Below are positions 50,606 to 62,857 of a DNA stretch of 64,000 nucleotides, piece after piece (position 1 is the stretch's first letter; each line of letters starts with the position of its first letter). A program made the position numbers and the translations under genes. The DNA comes from Shinisaurus crocodilurus (lineage: Eukaryota > Chordata > Lepidosauria > Squamata > Shinisauridae). The stretch lies in NCBI GenBank assembly GCA_021292165.1, contig CM037879.1, positions 261,213,921 to 261,277,920 on the forward strand. Direction: 5' to 3'. The notes under the pieces were generated by a model. It worked only from the letters and a program-made list of their open reading frames with translations. It did not search any database and was not told where the DNA came from.

Positions 50606-51060
50606 AGCAGCAGCAGCATCACTTACCACTCCCTGGCTAGTCATGCGTGGGGGGAAGGAAGGGCTGGCCTGCGGGGTCCAGCCCTAGCTGCGCCGCTGCC
50701 CGCAGGCGGTTTACAAAGAACGTTAAAAGTAAAATACAATAACCAATAAAAGTGCATCAGTTGCATTGTTATAGCAAAGCAGGTCACGCCCTTGTTAGAG
50801 CAAAGTTCGGAAGTTCCATGCGTTGGATCCAGACTTAGGCTGCAATCCTACACTCAATTGCCAGGGAATAAGATCCATTGAACTCAATGGAGCTTACTTC
50901 TGAGTGAGACATAAATATGACTACACTGTTAATTATACTTAAGAGTATATCTATTGAAATCTATGTATGACTAAGTCTGGATCCAACCCCATATATACAA
51001 TCCTGTACACCCCTATGGGAGTCAGCTCAGCTGAACTTAATGGGACTTAATATAAACATA

Positions 51061-51302
51061 TTTATTTATTATTTATTTATTATATTTATATCCCCGCCTT
51101 TTTTCCTGCAAGGAACCCAAGGTGGCTTACATAATCCTCCTCCTCTCAATTTTATCCTCACAACAACCCTGTGAGGTAGGTTAGTCTGAGAGTCAGTGAC
51201 TGGCCCAAAGTCACCCAGTGAGTTTCATGGCCGAGTGGGGACTAGAACCCGGATCTCCCGAGTCCCAGGCCAGCACTCTAACCACTACGCCACACTGGCT
51301 CT
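51061..51302 (-). mobile_element. Sauria SINE-like, copy 5
   Basis: A complete SINE in the minus orientation: AT-rich tail at the low end, GGTTCCTTG-box, TGAGGTAGGTTAG core, and the head GAGCCAGTGTGGCGTAGTGG at 51302. Confidence 0.92.
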
Positions 51303-51699
51303 AACATACACAGGATTGGGCTACAAGTCAATGGAAGTGAGGAAGTGGATATGAGTATAATAAATAAATTTCTCTTAAATATTGCTTGGTTTAAAAAAAA
51401 AAAAAAAAGCTTGTAAACCAACATAGATCCTCCTAAATTGACAAGGTCTGGAAAAATCCACCACCACAGCTCACATTCATGCACCAAGACTGCACAGTTT
51501 AAAAAAAAAATAGAACCAATAGATTGAGTACTTGTGGCGACACTATAGCACCAAAGTGTGGGTCCAAAGCATGGATCCTTGGATTGCAGCATAAATTAAT
51601 GTGGTCAGATTGCACCATAAAAATCACTAATATATTCTTTCATGGTGCCACCATTGTATAAATAACAATTATTAATAATGATAACCTAGTTTTGGTGAT

Positions 51700-52335
51700 C
51701 CGCTATTTTTATGGTATATTCCATGTACATGGATATAAAATGTGTGGTATGTTTACATAAAAATCTTAGGAATCCATGAAGATCCATGGTGTTTTTGAAT
51801 TTGCCCACCCCTAGAGGAATGCACCCATGGATGCAAATGCAAGCTCTGGTTTGGGTTGTTTCCATGTAAAAAACTAGGAGGGTTCATGAAGATCTGTGCA
51901 TTGGATCTAGTTTTTGTGTATGGCTGTGCCACAAAGCAATGGAATCCATGAGTTTTAAAGTGCTGTGTGTGAGCATATATGCGATCTGTGATTTGGTGGT
52001 GGATTTGCAGTGTCTCCATGTAAAAAAAAAAGAGGGTCCATGATGTGGATCGTGTGTGTGTGTGTGTGTGTGTGTGTTTGCACAGCCGCAAAATGCTGAA
52101 TATGTGATTTTAACAGTGCTGCCCATGAACATAGATGTGAGCTGCAATTTAATGATGGACTTGGGGTGTCTCCATGTAAACATCATGGGGATCCCAGCTC
52201 TTGGTCTAGAGTCTAGCTTTTTGTATCACACTGCTCTGGATCATTGATTTTTGTGGTACAAAAACCACATTTGACAGTAGATTTGGGGGGTCCATGTAGA
52301 ATCCATGCTGCTCCATGAGGATCCATGTAGCTCTG
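51700..52335. repeat. Degenerate tandem array, unit about 120-155 bp
   Basis: The phrase TCCATGTAAA followed by AGGGTCCATGA-like sequence recurs at about 51867, 52012, 52168 and 52288. The intervening parts align too (GCCACAAAGCAATGGAATCC versus GCCGCAAAATGCTGAATATG). A GT microsatellite (52053-52077) interrupts one unit. Minus-strand translations show repeated FTWRHxKS peptides, which are repeat shadows. Confidence 0.6.
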
Positions 52336-52560
52336 GCTTTTCCCTCACTTTCATCCTTTGACACCTTTTAATCAAATCTCTTATCTTTTGCTTTCAGCCA
52401 TTAGTTAGCATGCATCTGCACTTCCAATCAATGACAGTAATAGCAGCTCTCCCCAACTAGCATAGTAGTACCATTCCCAGAGAAGGTTCCCTGGCTGAAT
52501 AGTACCCCTTTACATGGCTTGCTTCTGAATAAACATATGAAGGATCAGGCTTGAAAATCC

Positions 52561-52720
52561 AGTTGCTGGGGAACATGGGTGGGAGGGTGCGGTTGCACTT
52601 ATGTCCTGCTTGTGGATTTCCTGTGGGCAGCTGGTTGGTCACTGTGAGAACAGAATGCTGGACTAGATGTACCCTTGGTCTGATCCAGCAGGGCTCTTCT
52701 TACATCCTTATGTTCTTAAC
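52561..52720 (-). repeat. Dispersed repeat with CATGCTGGATCAGACCAAGG, copy 2
   Basis: Reverse-complement match to 25024-25275, ending CTTATGTTCTTAAC. Confidence 0.75.
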
Positions 52721-53166
52721 ACTATTGCATCTGGTGTTTGACATGTAGTTCTTAGTTACATAACCTCTTTCAGAAAATAGGTGGCTGTTCCAAAGAGGGA
52801 TGAGTCCTTACGCTTTCCTTAGTCTACACTGCAGCTGCCTGTCTGGGCCACTAGCAGATGCTCATAGTATAAGGGAAAGCAGTTTGTCATGTATCTAGGG
52901 CAACTTCAAGTGACAGCAGTTAATTTGTGTTTAGCTATGGAGGAATCCCAAAGCAAAAGGAAGAAACAAGGTACATCGTAGTGAGACTGCATGATGGGGT
53001 GGAGGAGAATCCAAGGCATCCAGAAAACCATTTCATCACTTTTAGGCTGCACTCCTATACATGCTTACCTGGGTGTAAGCCCCTTTGAATCTATGGGACT
53101 AAGTTCTAGCTATGCATAGGATTACTCTGTGAGTTTGCAGATAGGGATAGGGAATGTGCATCAGAT

Positions 53167-53365
53167 GGGGAGGGGCTGTGGCTGAGTGGCAGAGCACCTG
53201 CATTGCATGCAGGTGGTCCCGGATTCAATCACTGGCATCTTCAGGTAGGGCTGGAAAAGTGCCTGCATGAAACCCTGGATAGCCACTGCCAGTCAGTGTT
53301 GACAGAACTGGGCTTAAGTGGGCCAGTGGTCTGACTCAGTATAAAGCAGCTTCCTATGTTCCTAT
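53167..53365 (+). mobile_element. tRNA-derived SINE (CORE/MIR-like in form)
   Basis: Box A region GTGGCTGAGTGGCAGAGCAC and box B GGTCCCGGATTCAATC start a roughly 200-bp unit that ends GCAGCTTCCTATGTTCCTA. It is a different family from the Sauria-like SINEs. It is not a functional tRNA gene, because it lacks a closed acceptor stem. Confidence 0.75.
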
Positions 53366-53810
53366 CAGGGGCTCTGGAATGCTTTAGTATAAAATCAGGA
53401 AAGATACTTTGCAATAACATGGAAATATTAAAACAAACCAGTCTTGTATCAGTAGACTTCAACTGGATTGTAACATATACCATTGAGTACCAATCTCATG
53501 TTGCTCTTGAACCAAGGGATATCTTCCCTTTGCTCAAATTAGAATGCTTGCAGTAGATTTACCTTTGCAGCTTTCAGATTTAATTCATATTTGTGCTTTG
53601 GGCATTTCATCCTCTGCATAGCATTTCCATTCTAAAATGTAAATACGAAATAAAGATAGTTGTTCATGGTGCAAGTTTAACATTGTGTTCTGTGGGGAAA
53701 CCTCAAATAACACAAAACATTTTATTCACTGAGCAGCATTGTAACAAAAATACATCTGTTTCAATTAAATAATTATAGCCTAGAAGTATTTTTTGGCTTT
53801 ATTGTTTTTA

Positions 53811-53898
53811 AAGAGTCTTGTGGCACCTTAAAAACTAATAAATGTATTATGCCATCATAAATTTTTTAGTCTTTAAGGTGCCACAAGACTCTTTGTTG
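53811..53898. repeat. Perfect-arm hairpin, ~40 bp arms
   Basis: AAAGAGTCTTGTGGCACCTT pairs with AAGGTGCCACAAGACTCTTT, and the pairing continues inward through ACTAATAAAT. It is a foldback MITE or a terminal pair of a larger element. Confidence 0.75.
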
Positions 53899-54182
53899 GT
53901 TTTGCTATAACAGATTAGCACAGCTACCTTTTGGAAATTCTTTCTGATTTTGCATCTTAAGAAGAACACTGTGATTTAGTCTTACTTCTGTGGAAAACTC
54001 TATATATTTGTTCCGTTTATATCTAAGATTGCCAATATTTACCAGGCCCTATTCCTGTGCCTGGTGAACTAGTTTGATCTGCATACAGCAGCAGGTGCTG
54101 ATTTCTACAATTCAGCCTGCAAAGGCATAGGAGCAAACCAGGCCTTTTTCTAATCAGTTGGCAACTTTATTTGTATACTACT

Positions 54183-55452
54183 TGTGGAGAAAGCCAACCT
54201 AAGCCCCCTGCCTGACACACACACACTCACCAAGGAGGGGGGAAGGAGACCCGGGGGGGGGGGGGGGAGAGACAACCAGTCTCCACAGATGCCAAAGGGG
54301 ACAAACAACATCTACATAGAATCACCCCAGGGGGGAAGGCAGGAAGCATCACCAGGTTTGTCAATGCGCTTGCATATCAGCCCCATCTACATAAGACTTG
54401 AATACCTCTCCAGGGCAGACGCTTCGGCACCCCTAAGAAATGGCCACTCAACACCATAGGATGGGACCATTAAGCAAGTGGCTTCAAAGGGACCCCATCC
54501 CACGGGGGGGGGGGGGAGGCGTCACCCCACCTGACCCAAAAGGCCGCCCCTCAGGGAGGGTGTCAATCCACCTGATCACGGAGGGAGGGGCTACCTGAAA
54601 CACCAAGGTATAAAACACCCTGCACAAGGGAACTTTTCTCTCGACCTGATCAGCAATCTTGCCCATGCCTGGGGTAAGGGAACGAAGGATCAGCAACCCC
54701 AGGTAGCAGAATCCGGCGCGCTCCAGCTAGCTGGAATCACTGGCCGCTTGGGTTGACCGGACCCCCGGGAAACCAAGCTGAAATCACTCACAAGCCGCTT
54801 GGGTAGACCGGGCCTCCGCCGGGAACCCAGCTAGCCGCTTGGGTAGACCGGGCCTCCGCCGGGAACCCAGCTAGCCGCTTGGGTAGACCGGGCCTCCGCC
54901 AGGAACCCAGCTAGCAGCGTGCGGTTGACCGGGCCTCCGCCGGGAACCCAGCTAGCAGCGTGCGGTTGACCGGGCCTCTGCTGGGAACCCAGCTAGCAGC
55001 GTGCGGTTGACCGGGCCTCTGCCGGGACCCGAGCTAAACTAACTAGCTGAGAGCCCTGAAATCACATTGTCCTTGAGGCTTTTGCTTGCTACTTTGTACC
55101 ATACTGATAAGCTGTATTGCTGGCGTGGGTCTGGGTTTGTGAAGGTAATTTTGTAAATAAACTTGTTTTCTAAAAGATACTTTTGTGGCTATAAGTTATC
55201 CCTTTGTTCTGGGCTAAGGGTGAGGCGCTGGGGACCTCGGAGAAGGCCCGTCCCAGGACTCGCTACCCCCTTAGCATTGAACCCGCGCAGAAGACCAGGT
55301 TGTCGGTCTTCCACTAAATCAGTAGCAGATATGTGCACTGGGATGTGGGGGTAGAGCCATAGCCCTCCTCCTACCTTCTCCACACTCCCTCACCCCAGTT
55401 CGCAGCTCCCTTAAAGTAAGATAAGAGAAAACCAGGGGGTTGGGATGTCACA
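54183..55452 (+). mobile_element. Candidate solo LTR with internal minisatellite
   Basis: It begins TGTGGAGAAAGCC, like the candidate at 13212, and ends GGGATGTCACA. An AATAAA lies near 55157, followed by a long 3' part. No target duplication was recognised and no internal retroviral gene is present. The boundaries are tentative. Confidence 0.35.
54737..55040. repeat. Minisatellite, ~44-46 bp unit, about seven copies
   Basis: The unit core is GGTAGACCGGGCCTCCGCC plus GGGAACCCAGCTAGC. The first units have GCCGCTTGGGT and the last three have AGCGTGCGGTTG, so two unit types are arranged in blocks. Confidence 0.9.
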
Positions 55453-55503
55453 GGTTCCCTCTCTAAAGCCTAAGGTCATCAATTATAGTCTATTGTGGAT
55501 GGA

Positions 55504-55668
55504 GTATCGGTGGTCTTCAACCTGTTCAGACTCAGAACCCACCTTTAACCCAAACATGCATTTGGAGACCCACTTCTTAATTTTTGTGCCATATATTTGT
55601 ATGGTGATATTGGTGTTGCTGCGACCCACCTTAAAATCAGGCTGTGGCCCAGTAGTGGGTCCCATCCA
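55504..55668. mobile_element. hAT-like relic
   Basis: GGTGGTCTTCAACCTGTTC at the left and CAGTAGTGGGTCCCATCC at the right, with CAACCCACC-type motifs (ACCCACCTTTAA and ACCCACCTTAAAA) inside. Very degenerate. Confidence 0.4.
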
Positions 55669-56263
55669 GACCTACAAGCTGAGTACTAATGGAATTGATT
55701 ATTTACCTGATCTTGCACTTAAAGCAAAGGTGGACAATAACAGGAAGTACCTGCTCTGACAAACAGCATTAGATTAGGCAAGGCTATCCTGTATTTTTCA
55801 CCAAAATAAGCCCACACCCAGTCATTCCTGACCACACTGAATATAACTTTAAAAACAAACAGTGATCATGCTTTTAAAAATCTGCTCTGTTCCAAGTTAT
55901 TTTGTGAAATAACTGAAAGCAAAACATTTCACACTGTACTTTTCCCATAGTTCATTTCTCCTCAGAATATCTCCATTATAACAGGTTGAAGGTATAGTAA
56001 ATATTGGGGTGGGAATTTGAGACTAGGGCACATTAAGGTGATTAGTCTCAGTCTTCTGTAAATGTTTAAAGAGAGTCCTCTCTAGGGATTTGTGTATCAT
56101 GATAGTAGATTGTAGGTGCTCACATAAAGGACCATTTGTCAACTTTTTATCTAAAGCCACCTTGGAATGTACCTTGAATCATACTCATTTGGGAAACATG
56201 TCTAGGCTGACAGCAGTTCTAAGAAGCTTTGAACAAGAAACAGCTTGTATCAGAGTGCTAATA

Positions 56264-56513
56264 CAGTCATGCCTTGGATTGAGAGCATAATTCGTTCCAG
56301 AAACGTGCTTGTAATCCAAAACACTTGTATATCAAAACAAAATTCCCCCCAAAAAAATTGTACAGAGATTTTTAATTTAAGCTGTACTACAGTACTTGTA
56401 TTGCAAGACGTTGCTTGTATATCAAGTCAAATTTTTTAAAATAAATATTTAAAAATTTGCTTGTCTTGCAAAACGCTCTCAAACCAAGTTACTTGCAATC
56501 CAACAGATTACTG
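56264..56513 (+). mobile_element. pogo-like MITE, copy 4
   Basis: CAGTCATGCCTTGGATTG start, CAACAGATTACTG end, TA on both sides. The internal palindrome GTACTACAGTAC is present. Confidence 0.88.
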
Positions 56514-57244
56514 TAGTTGGATTGGGTTTTATGGGACTGAAATGATGCTGCTGGGAATCTGGTAATATCAGTGTGCTCTCTGCACCCCTTGGAATACCTG
56601 CTCAGCGGCCTATTCATTTGTAATTAAATGTATTACAAAGGCACTATAAGTCTCCTTCTTTTAAAGGAAATTGATCCTGCAAGGACTGCCCTGTATTTTA
56701 AACAACTCAAGGAATGGGGAACAGGAAACAACAGCTTCCCACACTTTCAGTTGAGTGCTTGTGTGCCAAACTGGAAGTTCAGGCTGCAATAATATGCACA
56801 CTTACTTTGGGATTAAGTTCCATTGAACTCAATGGGGGTTACTTCTGAGTAGATATGTATACAATTGCACTGTCAGAAAGTTGGGGGAGGTGTCTACTTT
56901 AAAAAAGCAGGTACTGCTTTAGTTATTTTTATTAATTAAAATCAACTTTGTTTCTCAGAGAGGCATACAGCAAGACATAAAATAGCACCAAACGACAATT
57001 ATAAATTGCAGCACCAGTTAAAACTTTTTAAAAACCAAGTTTTGCAGATTTCTGCAAGTTCAGAAGCATGGCTCCTGGCATGTGGACTATGCACCCAATG
57101 CTCACTGGTCCAGCTGTTCTGGCTGCCTGTGGTATGGATGTGCAGTGACAGGTGTGTTAACCTTCTGGGATGAAGTTTCAGGCACATGATGACCACAGTG
57201 ATCGGATATGCACTAGATACATTCCATCTACATCCCCTTCAAAA

Positions 57245-57479
57245 GAGGCAGTGTGGCGTAGCGGTGAGGGTGTTGGACTGGGACTCGGGAGATCCGGGTT
57301 CTAGTCCCCGCTCGGCCATGAAACTCACTGGGTGACTTTGGGCCAGTCACTGACTCTCAGCCTAACCTACCTCACAGGGTTGTTGTGAGGATAAAATGAA
57401 GAGGAGGAGGATTATGTAAGCCACCTTGGGTTCCTTGCAGGAAAAAAGGCGGGGTATAAATATAAATAAAAAAATAAAT
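57245..57479 (+). mobile_element. Sauria SINE-like, copy 6
   Basis: Complete, with head GAGGCAGTGTGGCGTAGCGG, box B GATCCGGGTTCTAGTCCC and tail GGGGTATAAATATAAATAAA. Confidence 0.92.
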
Positions 57480-57526
57480 CTGCTTCTGTTCCAAAACTGT
57501 TGTTTTTGCACATGCCCATGTGCCTA

Positions 57527-57571
57527 CACGCACATGTGTGTGCGCGCGCACGCACGTACACACACACACAC
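57527..57571. repeat. (CA)n/(GT)n mixed alternating tract
   Basis: CACATGTGTGTGCGCGCGCA followed by CA units. Confidence 0.85.
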
Positions 57572-57751
57572 CATCAACCCCTTTCCCTTAGCTGGGGAGA
57601 AGGGGTCATGTCATCTACCAAGATCTGTTAGCCTACCCTGCTGTCCCATTCAAAACACTCAAGAGAGATCTCCAACTATTTTCTAACCACTAGCTCTTAT
57701 TGAAGAAACATCTACCAGTCATCCTAAGGTATTGATTTTCCCAGGCCTTTT

Positions 57752-58016
57752 AAGAACATAAGAAGAGCCATGCTGGATCAGACCAAGGGTCCATCTAGTC
57801 CAGCATTCTGTTCACACAGTGGCCAACCAGCTGCCCACAGGAACCGCACAAGCAGGACATGAGTGCAATGGCACCCAGCTGCCCATGTTCCTCAGCAACT
57901 GGTGCATATAGGCATCCTGCCTCTGATACTGGAGATAGCATATAGCCATCAGGACTAGTAGCCATTGATAGCCTTATCCTCCATGAATTTATCCAAACCC
58001 CTTTAAAGCCATCCAA
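57752..58016 (+). repeat. Dispersed repeat with CATGCTGGATCAGACCAAGG, copy 3
   Basis: Starts AAGAACATAAGAAGAGCC and matches the copy at 25024 over most of its length. It ends next to the hAT-like element. Confidence 0.8.
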
Positions 58017-58169
58017 ATTGGTGGCTTTATTGGACAAATTGGTAGACAGTTACCAGGGGTCTGCAACCTTTAAGACAAAAAGAGCCACTTGGACCCGTTT
58101 CCGAAGAAAAAAAAAAACTGGGAGCTGCAAAACCATTGTGACATTGTGCCCCACATATAAAATGTAATA

Positions 58170-58495
58170 ATTTCCCCTACCTATGAACCCAACATAATCC
58201 ACCAGCGAGAGCTGGTGGATTATGTTGGGTGCATAGGTAGGGGAAATTATCAGCTGACGGATGATGGGGGTGTTGCTGGTGGATGATGGGATGCCACCAG
58301 CAACATCCCCCCCCCAAGCAGTAGCATCCCGTCATCAGCACCATCCAGCAGTAGCACCCTCATCATCCACCAGAAACACCCTCCATGTGGTAATAGCACC
58401 CCTCATCATCCATCAGCAGGATTTGCTGGTGGATGATGGGGGTGCTACTGCTGGGGGGAGGGTGTTGCTGGTGGATGATGAGGGTGCTACTCAGG
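58170..58495. repeat. Inverted and direct repeats of GGTGGATGATGGGGGTG
   Basis: CCTACCTATGAACCCAACAT pairs with its complement 40 bp on. Then GGTGGATGATGGG and CATCATCCACCAG motifs alternate in both orientations. Confidence 0.75.
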
Positions 58496-59074
58496 CCTGT
58501 CTTTAATGTGGGGCAAAAGGGGCAGCTGCAACAGCTGGAGGCACCCTGATTGGGAAACAGAGCACTTCCCCCTACCCTGGGGCTCTTTAGCTGTTGCACA
58601 ACTACAACTCCCAGCATGCCTGGATAGCCAAAGGCCTACCTGCCTCCTCGCCTGCTTGTGCTCTCCGCGGCGAGCCAGCCGCGCTGGTCCCTTGACACGC
58701 TGGACCCCGCGCTATGTTTTTGGCGGGGGGGGGACTTTGGCGCGTGCAGGAGCCCTCCTCTCTTCTGCCGCTCACCCGCTCGCGTCCCTGCTGCCCGGGG
58801 GGGGGGGTGCTGCCGCCGTGCCAAAGTTCCCCCGCCCCGCCAAAGTTCCCCCGCCAAAATCATAGCGCGGGGGTCCAGCGCGCCGAAGCAGCTGGATGTG
58901 ACGCGGCGGCGGCTTCAGCGGCTCCGGCATTGACTTCAGTGGCGGCGGCGGCGGCAGCTAGAGCGGCGCGGAGAATGCTCCGCGCCGCTCAGAAGAGCGA
59001 AATCGGGCTGCCCCCGCCAACAGAATCAGGCCATATGTGAGGCGGCGGCAAAGTTTTTTGCGGAGCAGGCAGCC

Positions 59075-59385
59075 TTGTCCTGCTCTCCTCTCTTCCGCTG
59101 CCTGCCTGCTCGTGTCCCTGCTGCCGGGGGGGGGGGGTTGCCGCCGCCGCTGCGCCAACATTTTTGCGAGCGTGCAGGAGCCCTCCTCTCTTCTGCCGCT
59201 CACCCGCTCGCGTCCCTGCTGCCCGGGGGGAGGGGTGCTGCCGCCGCGCCAAAGTTTTTGGGAGCATGCAGGAGCCCTCCTCTCTTCCACTGCCCGCCCG
59301 CTCGAGTCCCTGCTTCCGGGGGGGGGTGTGCCGCTGCCGCTGCCAAGTTTTTTTCCCTGCAGGAGCCCTCCTCCTGTCTTCCACT
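59075..59385. repeat. GC-rich tandem repeat, ~95 bp unit, about three copies
   Basis: The unit core is CCTCCTCTCTTC then GCTCGCGTCCCTGCTGCC and a G-run, seen at about 59085, 59180 and 59273, with a partial at 59363. Proline/arginine-rich frames here are repeat shadows. Confidence 0.8.
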
Positions 59386-59649
59386 GGACCGGTTGGAGGC
59401 ACGCAGAGGAAGGTAGGGGGAAAAATATTTGGTTTTTTTCCCCAGCATTCACTCAATAAGACGCACAGACATTTCCCCCTCCTTTTTGGGGGGAGAAAAG
59501 TGCGTCTTATGGTGCGAAAAATACGGTAAGTGACAGGCGCCCAGGCCAGGTGGCCAGCGGAGTCTCAGACCGGAGCGGAGCCGCGGCAAAGGTTTGAAAG
59601 AGCCGCATGCGGCTCCGGAGCCGCGGGTTGCAGACCCCTGGTTTATACT

Positions 59650-59850
59650 CTAATTTTTTTAAATCTAAAATCTGTTTATTTCTTGGTGATGCTTGAGCAT
59701 TTTTGTTATACTGATTTTATTTTCTGCTGCTGACATTTTATTCTTTATAGATGTATGTACGTTATCGTTTGATTGCTATTGTAAGGTGCCCAGATAACTT
59801 GGTTATTGGGCAACATAAATATGGATACTAATATGATGAGGAGGAGGAAG
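59650..59850 (+). mobile_element. L2-like 3' tail
   Basis: TTGTAAGGTGCCCAGATAAC followed by GGGCAACATAAATA is an L2-type ending. Confidence 0.5.
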
Positions 59851-60643
59851 AAGAAGAATCAATCTCCTTAACAAAGGAAGGTTACCCAGTCACTGTACAA
59901 GTAATGTTCTCATGTTAGAATCATGTCTTTCATAAAGATAGGGGGGAGAATCACTACAGTAATGATGGATGAGTTGGGCATGAATGTAACAATTCTCTAT
60001 TTTGCATAGGACGCATGAAAGGTTACTAGTTGAAAGAAGCAAGTAATATCTTGCCGCCAGTCACATATTTGCCAGTCACATCTTTTCACAACTTGGTGAA
60101 AGTGGCCACAAAGTCAAATATTTGGGGTGGGGGGAGGGGAATCAATAATAGCCACATTTGGCTATGCAAGTGGCAATCAGTTTAGAACTGGACTTTACAA
60201 ATGACTGGAGAGCAGCAGAGATGAAGAATCCCTGAACACAGTTTTACCAAATGAGTTACCGGTATGTTAAGGTAATCCCTTGGCAGAACATGATGTACCA
60301 TGAAGAAAGAAAGGGTGGGGGAGAATCAAAGCATGGAATGTCTTTAAAAGCTGGGAGTACAATAAATCCTGAAATTTGCTAATCATGTAGTGGTTGTTAT
60401 GACGTTCATGCAAGGTGGTGTTAGGGTTGCCTGTATACTTTTAATTGCATGGTTCTATGCCTTAATATATTTGTGCTTCTTTTTAAGTTTCCCCATGATG
60501 CGGAGTTTCCTGCATTTGCTGCACAATTTGCTTTTATAATAATCAGAATCTATATCTGTAGTATTTTGACCACCATGTTATTGATTGTATCTGGCCTAAA
60601 AGTACCCAAACATATCTCGCCTACTTTTCAGTTTAGGAAATTA
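59851..60643. other. Upstream flank without recognised features
   Basis: No long frame, RNA gene or named repeat was found between the L2 tail and the next MITE. Confidence 0.5.
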
Positions 60644-60890
60644 CAGTCATGCCTTGGATTAAGAGCATAATTCGTTCCGGAAACGTGCTTGTAATCCAAA
60701 ACACTCTTATATCAAAACGAAATCCCCCCAAAAAAATTTGTACAGAGCTTTTTAATTTAAGCCGTACTACAGTACTTGTATTGCAAGACGTAGCTTGTAT
60801 ATCAAGTCAAAAAAAAATTAAATAAATATTTAAAAATTTGCTTGTCTTGCAAAACGCTCTCAAAGTTACTTGCAATCCAAGGTATTACTG
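60644..60890 (+). mobile_element. pogo-like MITE, copy 5
   Basis: CAGTCATGCCTTGGATTA start, GGTATTACTG end, TA flanks. Confidence 0.88.
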
Positions 60891-61643
60891 TATATATGAA
60901 ACTGTATGTTTTATTGTTTCAGGAAGGGCTCCATATTTGTTTTGGTGTAAATCAGGATTGGCAGTCAAGTGAACAGAGTTAGAACATCAGTTAATTAGTC
61001 CAAGCGAAGCCACTGTCAGCTTTAGGCTGCAATCCTACAACTCATCAGCTGGCTTTCAGTGGGCTGTAGAATATTGCAGAAGGATTGCTTTGTTTATTTT
61101 ATTTATTCTGCAATAAGGGACTGCTGCACTGGCAAAGAGAAGGAAAACGAATGGAGGGAGGAGTCTTGCTCTGCTGGTGGGAGGAGCACCACCACCCCTC
61201 GCTGCCATATGCCAGTAAAAAGCTCTGTGGGTGTAGATGTACTGCCAGCGGTGTTCCCACTGGCAGTAGAGCCCAAAATGGCACGTTCCACAGGTGTGTT
61301 CGGACATGTCTGTGGTGTATTGGGGGCTGCCTTGGATCTGTAGCATCCAAAGCCCCCTCGTTCCCCTGACAAAAGGGGCACGAACTATGCCACCTGCCCT
61401 GAAGGTGACCTAGTTAATTTCCCTCCCATTAATGTCAAAGGGAAGGAAACAAAACCAGCAGCAACAACATTCATGCAGGGAATAAAAAAATGAAAAAGTC
61501 TCCCAGCCTGGCCACATTAAACTGGCAGGGATAGGAAGTGGTGTTACTTTTTTAAAAAAAATCTTTTTATTTGCAACCTAACAGCAACAGCAACCAAAAA
61601 CAGGGGTGGGGAATCATAACATAAAACCTATCAATATACAGTA

Positions 61644-61889
61644 CAGTAATACCTTGGATTGCAAGTAACTTGGTTTGAGAGCGTTTTGCAAGACAAGCAA
61701 ATTTTTAAATATTTAATTTTTTTGACTTGATATACAAGCGACGTCTTGCGATACAAGTACTGTAGTACGGCTTAAATTAAAAATCTCTGTACAAATTTTT
61801 TTGGGGGGGATTTCGTTTTAATATAAGAGTGTTTTGGATTACAGGCACGTTTCCGGAACGAATTATGCTCTCAATCCAAGGCATGACTG
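61644..61889 (-). mobile_element. pogo-like MITE, copy 6
   Basis: CAGTAATACCTTGGATTG start, GGCATGACTG end, TA flanks. Nearly intact. Confidence 0.9.
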
Positions 61890-62857
61890 TAATTGTTAAC
61901 ATCACTCTTGATATAAGAAAGATAAAGGAGAAAGAAAAAAAAACACAAAGGGGGGGAGGGATTAAATGCTTCCATTTCAAATACATTAATCCTCCCTGCC
62001 CCCAAAAGCTTGTCTCAGAGGTTGCTCTTGCGTGCGACCTTGGAACCGTAGCCAGTGTGGTCCTTCCCGCACCCACTGTGAAGGCGGGGGGGGGGAGGGC
62101 GCTCCGAGGTCGGAGTCCCAGCTCCAGCCTCAAAGCAAGTTATCGAGGTTGGAGCTGGGACTCTGGATTATCCGATGCCATCTAGACTCTGTCTAGACAG
62201 CCATAGGATTGCACCCTAAGAGAACTTGTTGCATTTATTTAATATCTGAGAGCAAACTTAGGGTTTTAAAGAGCACCCCACAAATGTTGCTAAAAATACC
62301 TTTTAAGTCTGGAAGTCAGGAGCATTACTAGGCAATGAAAAGATTTGGGCCCCAGGCCTATAGCACACCAATCTGCATAAAATTTTCCTGTGTTGATTTA
62401 TATCTATATATGCAAATATAGAAATAATTTCTAGGATTTATTTAAATTTCACAGGAGGCAAAGCCAGCCAATTAATTTCTTATCCATATAATATAAAAAT
62501 AAATTATTCAATTAATTTGCACCCTGCCTCAGATCATCCCAAACCAATGGAAAAAGTTATTTCCAAAACTTAATTGCCATGCAGGAAGAGATTGGGGTGG
62601 GTTGGGTGTTGCAGCATGTGGGAAGGGGAGAGTTAACCCTTCCCTCCCCAGCTGCAACCCCCCTTGAAAACTCCCCCCTGCATGGCAATAAAGCTAAGAA
62701 AAAACCTTCCATTGGCACCAATGGATGCTCAGGACCATGGAGAATTGATCCGGGGCCCTAGGAAACAGGCCCCAGGCCTAGCAATGCTTGTGAATTATGA
62801 CAGCCAGTTCTAGATGGAATAGGAGTGCTAGATTATGTAAGCTTTCAGTTCTAGGTA

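Larger units (their letters stand above)
58054..59640. mobile_element. 1.6 kb non-autonomous hAT-like element
   Basis: The 15-bp ends CAGGGGTCTGCAACC and GGTTGCAGACCCCTG are exact inverted repeats. The subterminal motifs AAGAGCCACTTGG and GAAAGAGCCGCATGCGGCTC are also partly complementary. An 8-bp target duplication is not visible. The interior has no transposase. It holds a hairpin array (58170-58495), a GC-rich part with ~95 bp tandem units (59075-59385, with a related unit at 58748) and a small element with AAGACGCA/TGCGTCTT arms near 59458-59527. Confidence 0.75.

Noticed and set aside
51753..52186. 100-112 codon minus-strand frames with repeated peptides
   Set aside because: The repeats come from the degenerate DNA tandem array and a GT microsatellite.
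53167..53240. tRNA gene
   Set aside because: There is no complementary acceptor stem, and it continues into a SINE body.
58506..59459. Long proline/arginine-rich frames on both strands
   Set aside because: They overlap on both strands inside a GC-rich tandem repeat of a hAT-like element; frame openness follows from base composition.
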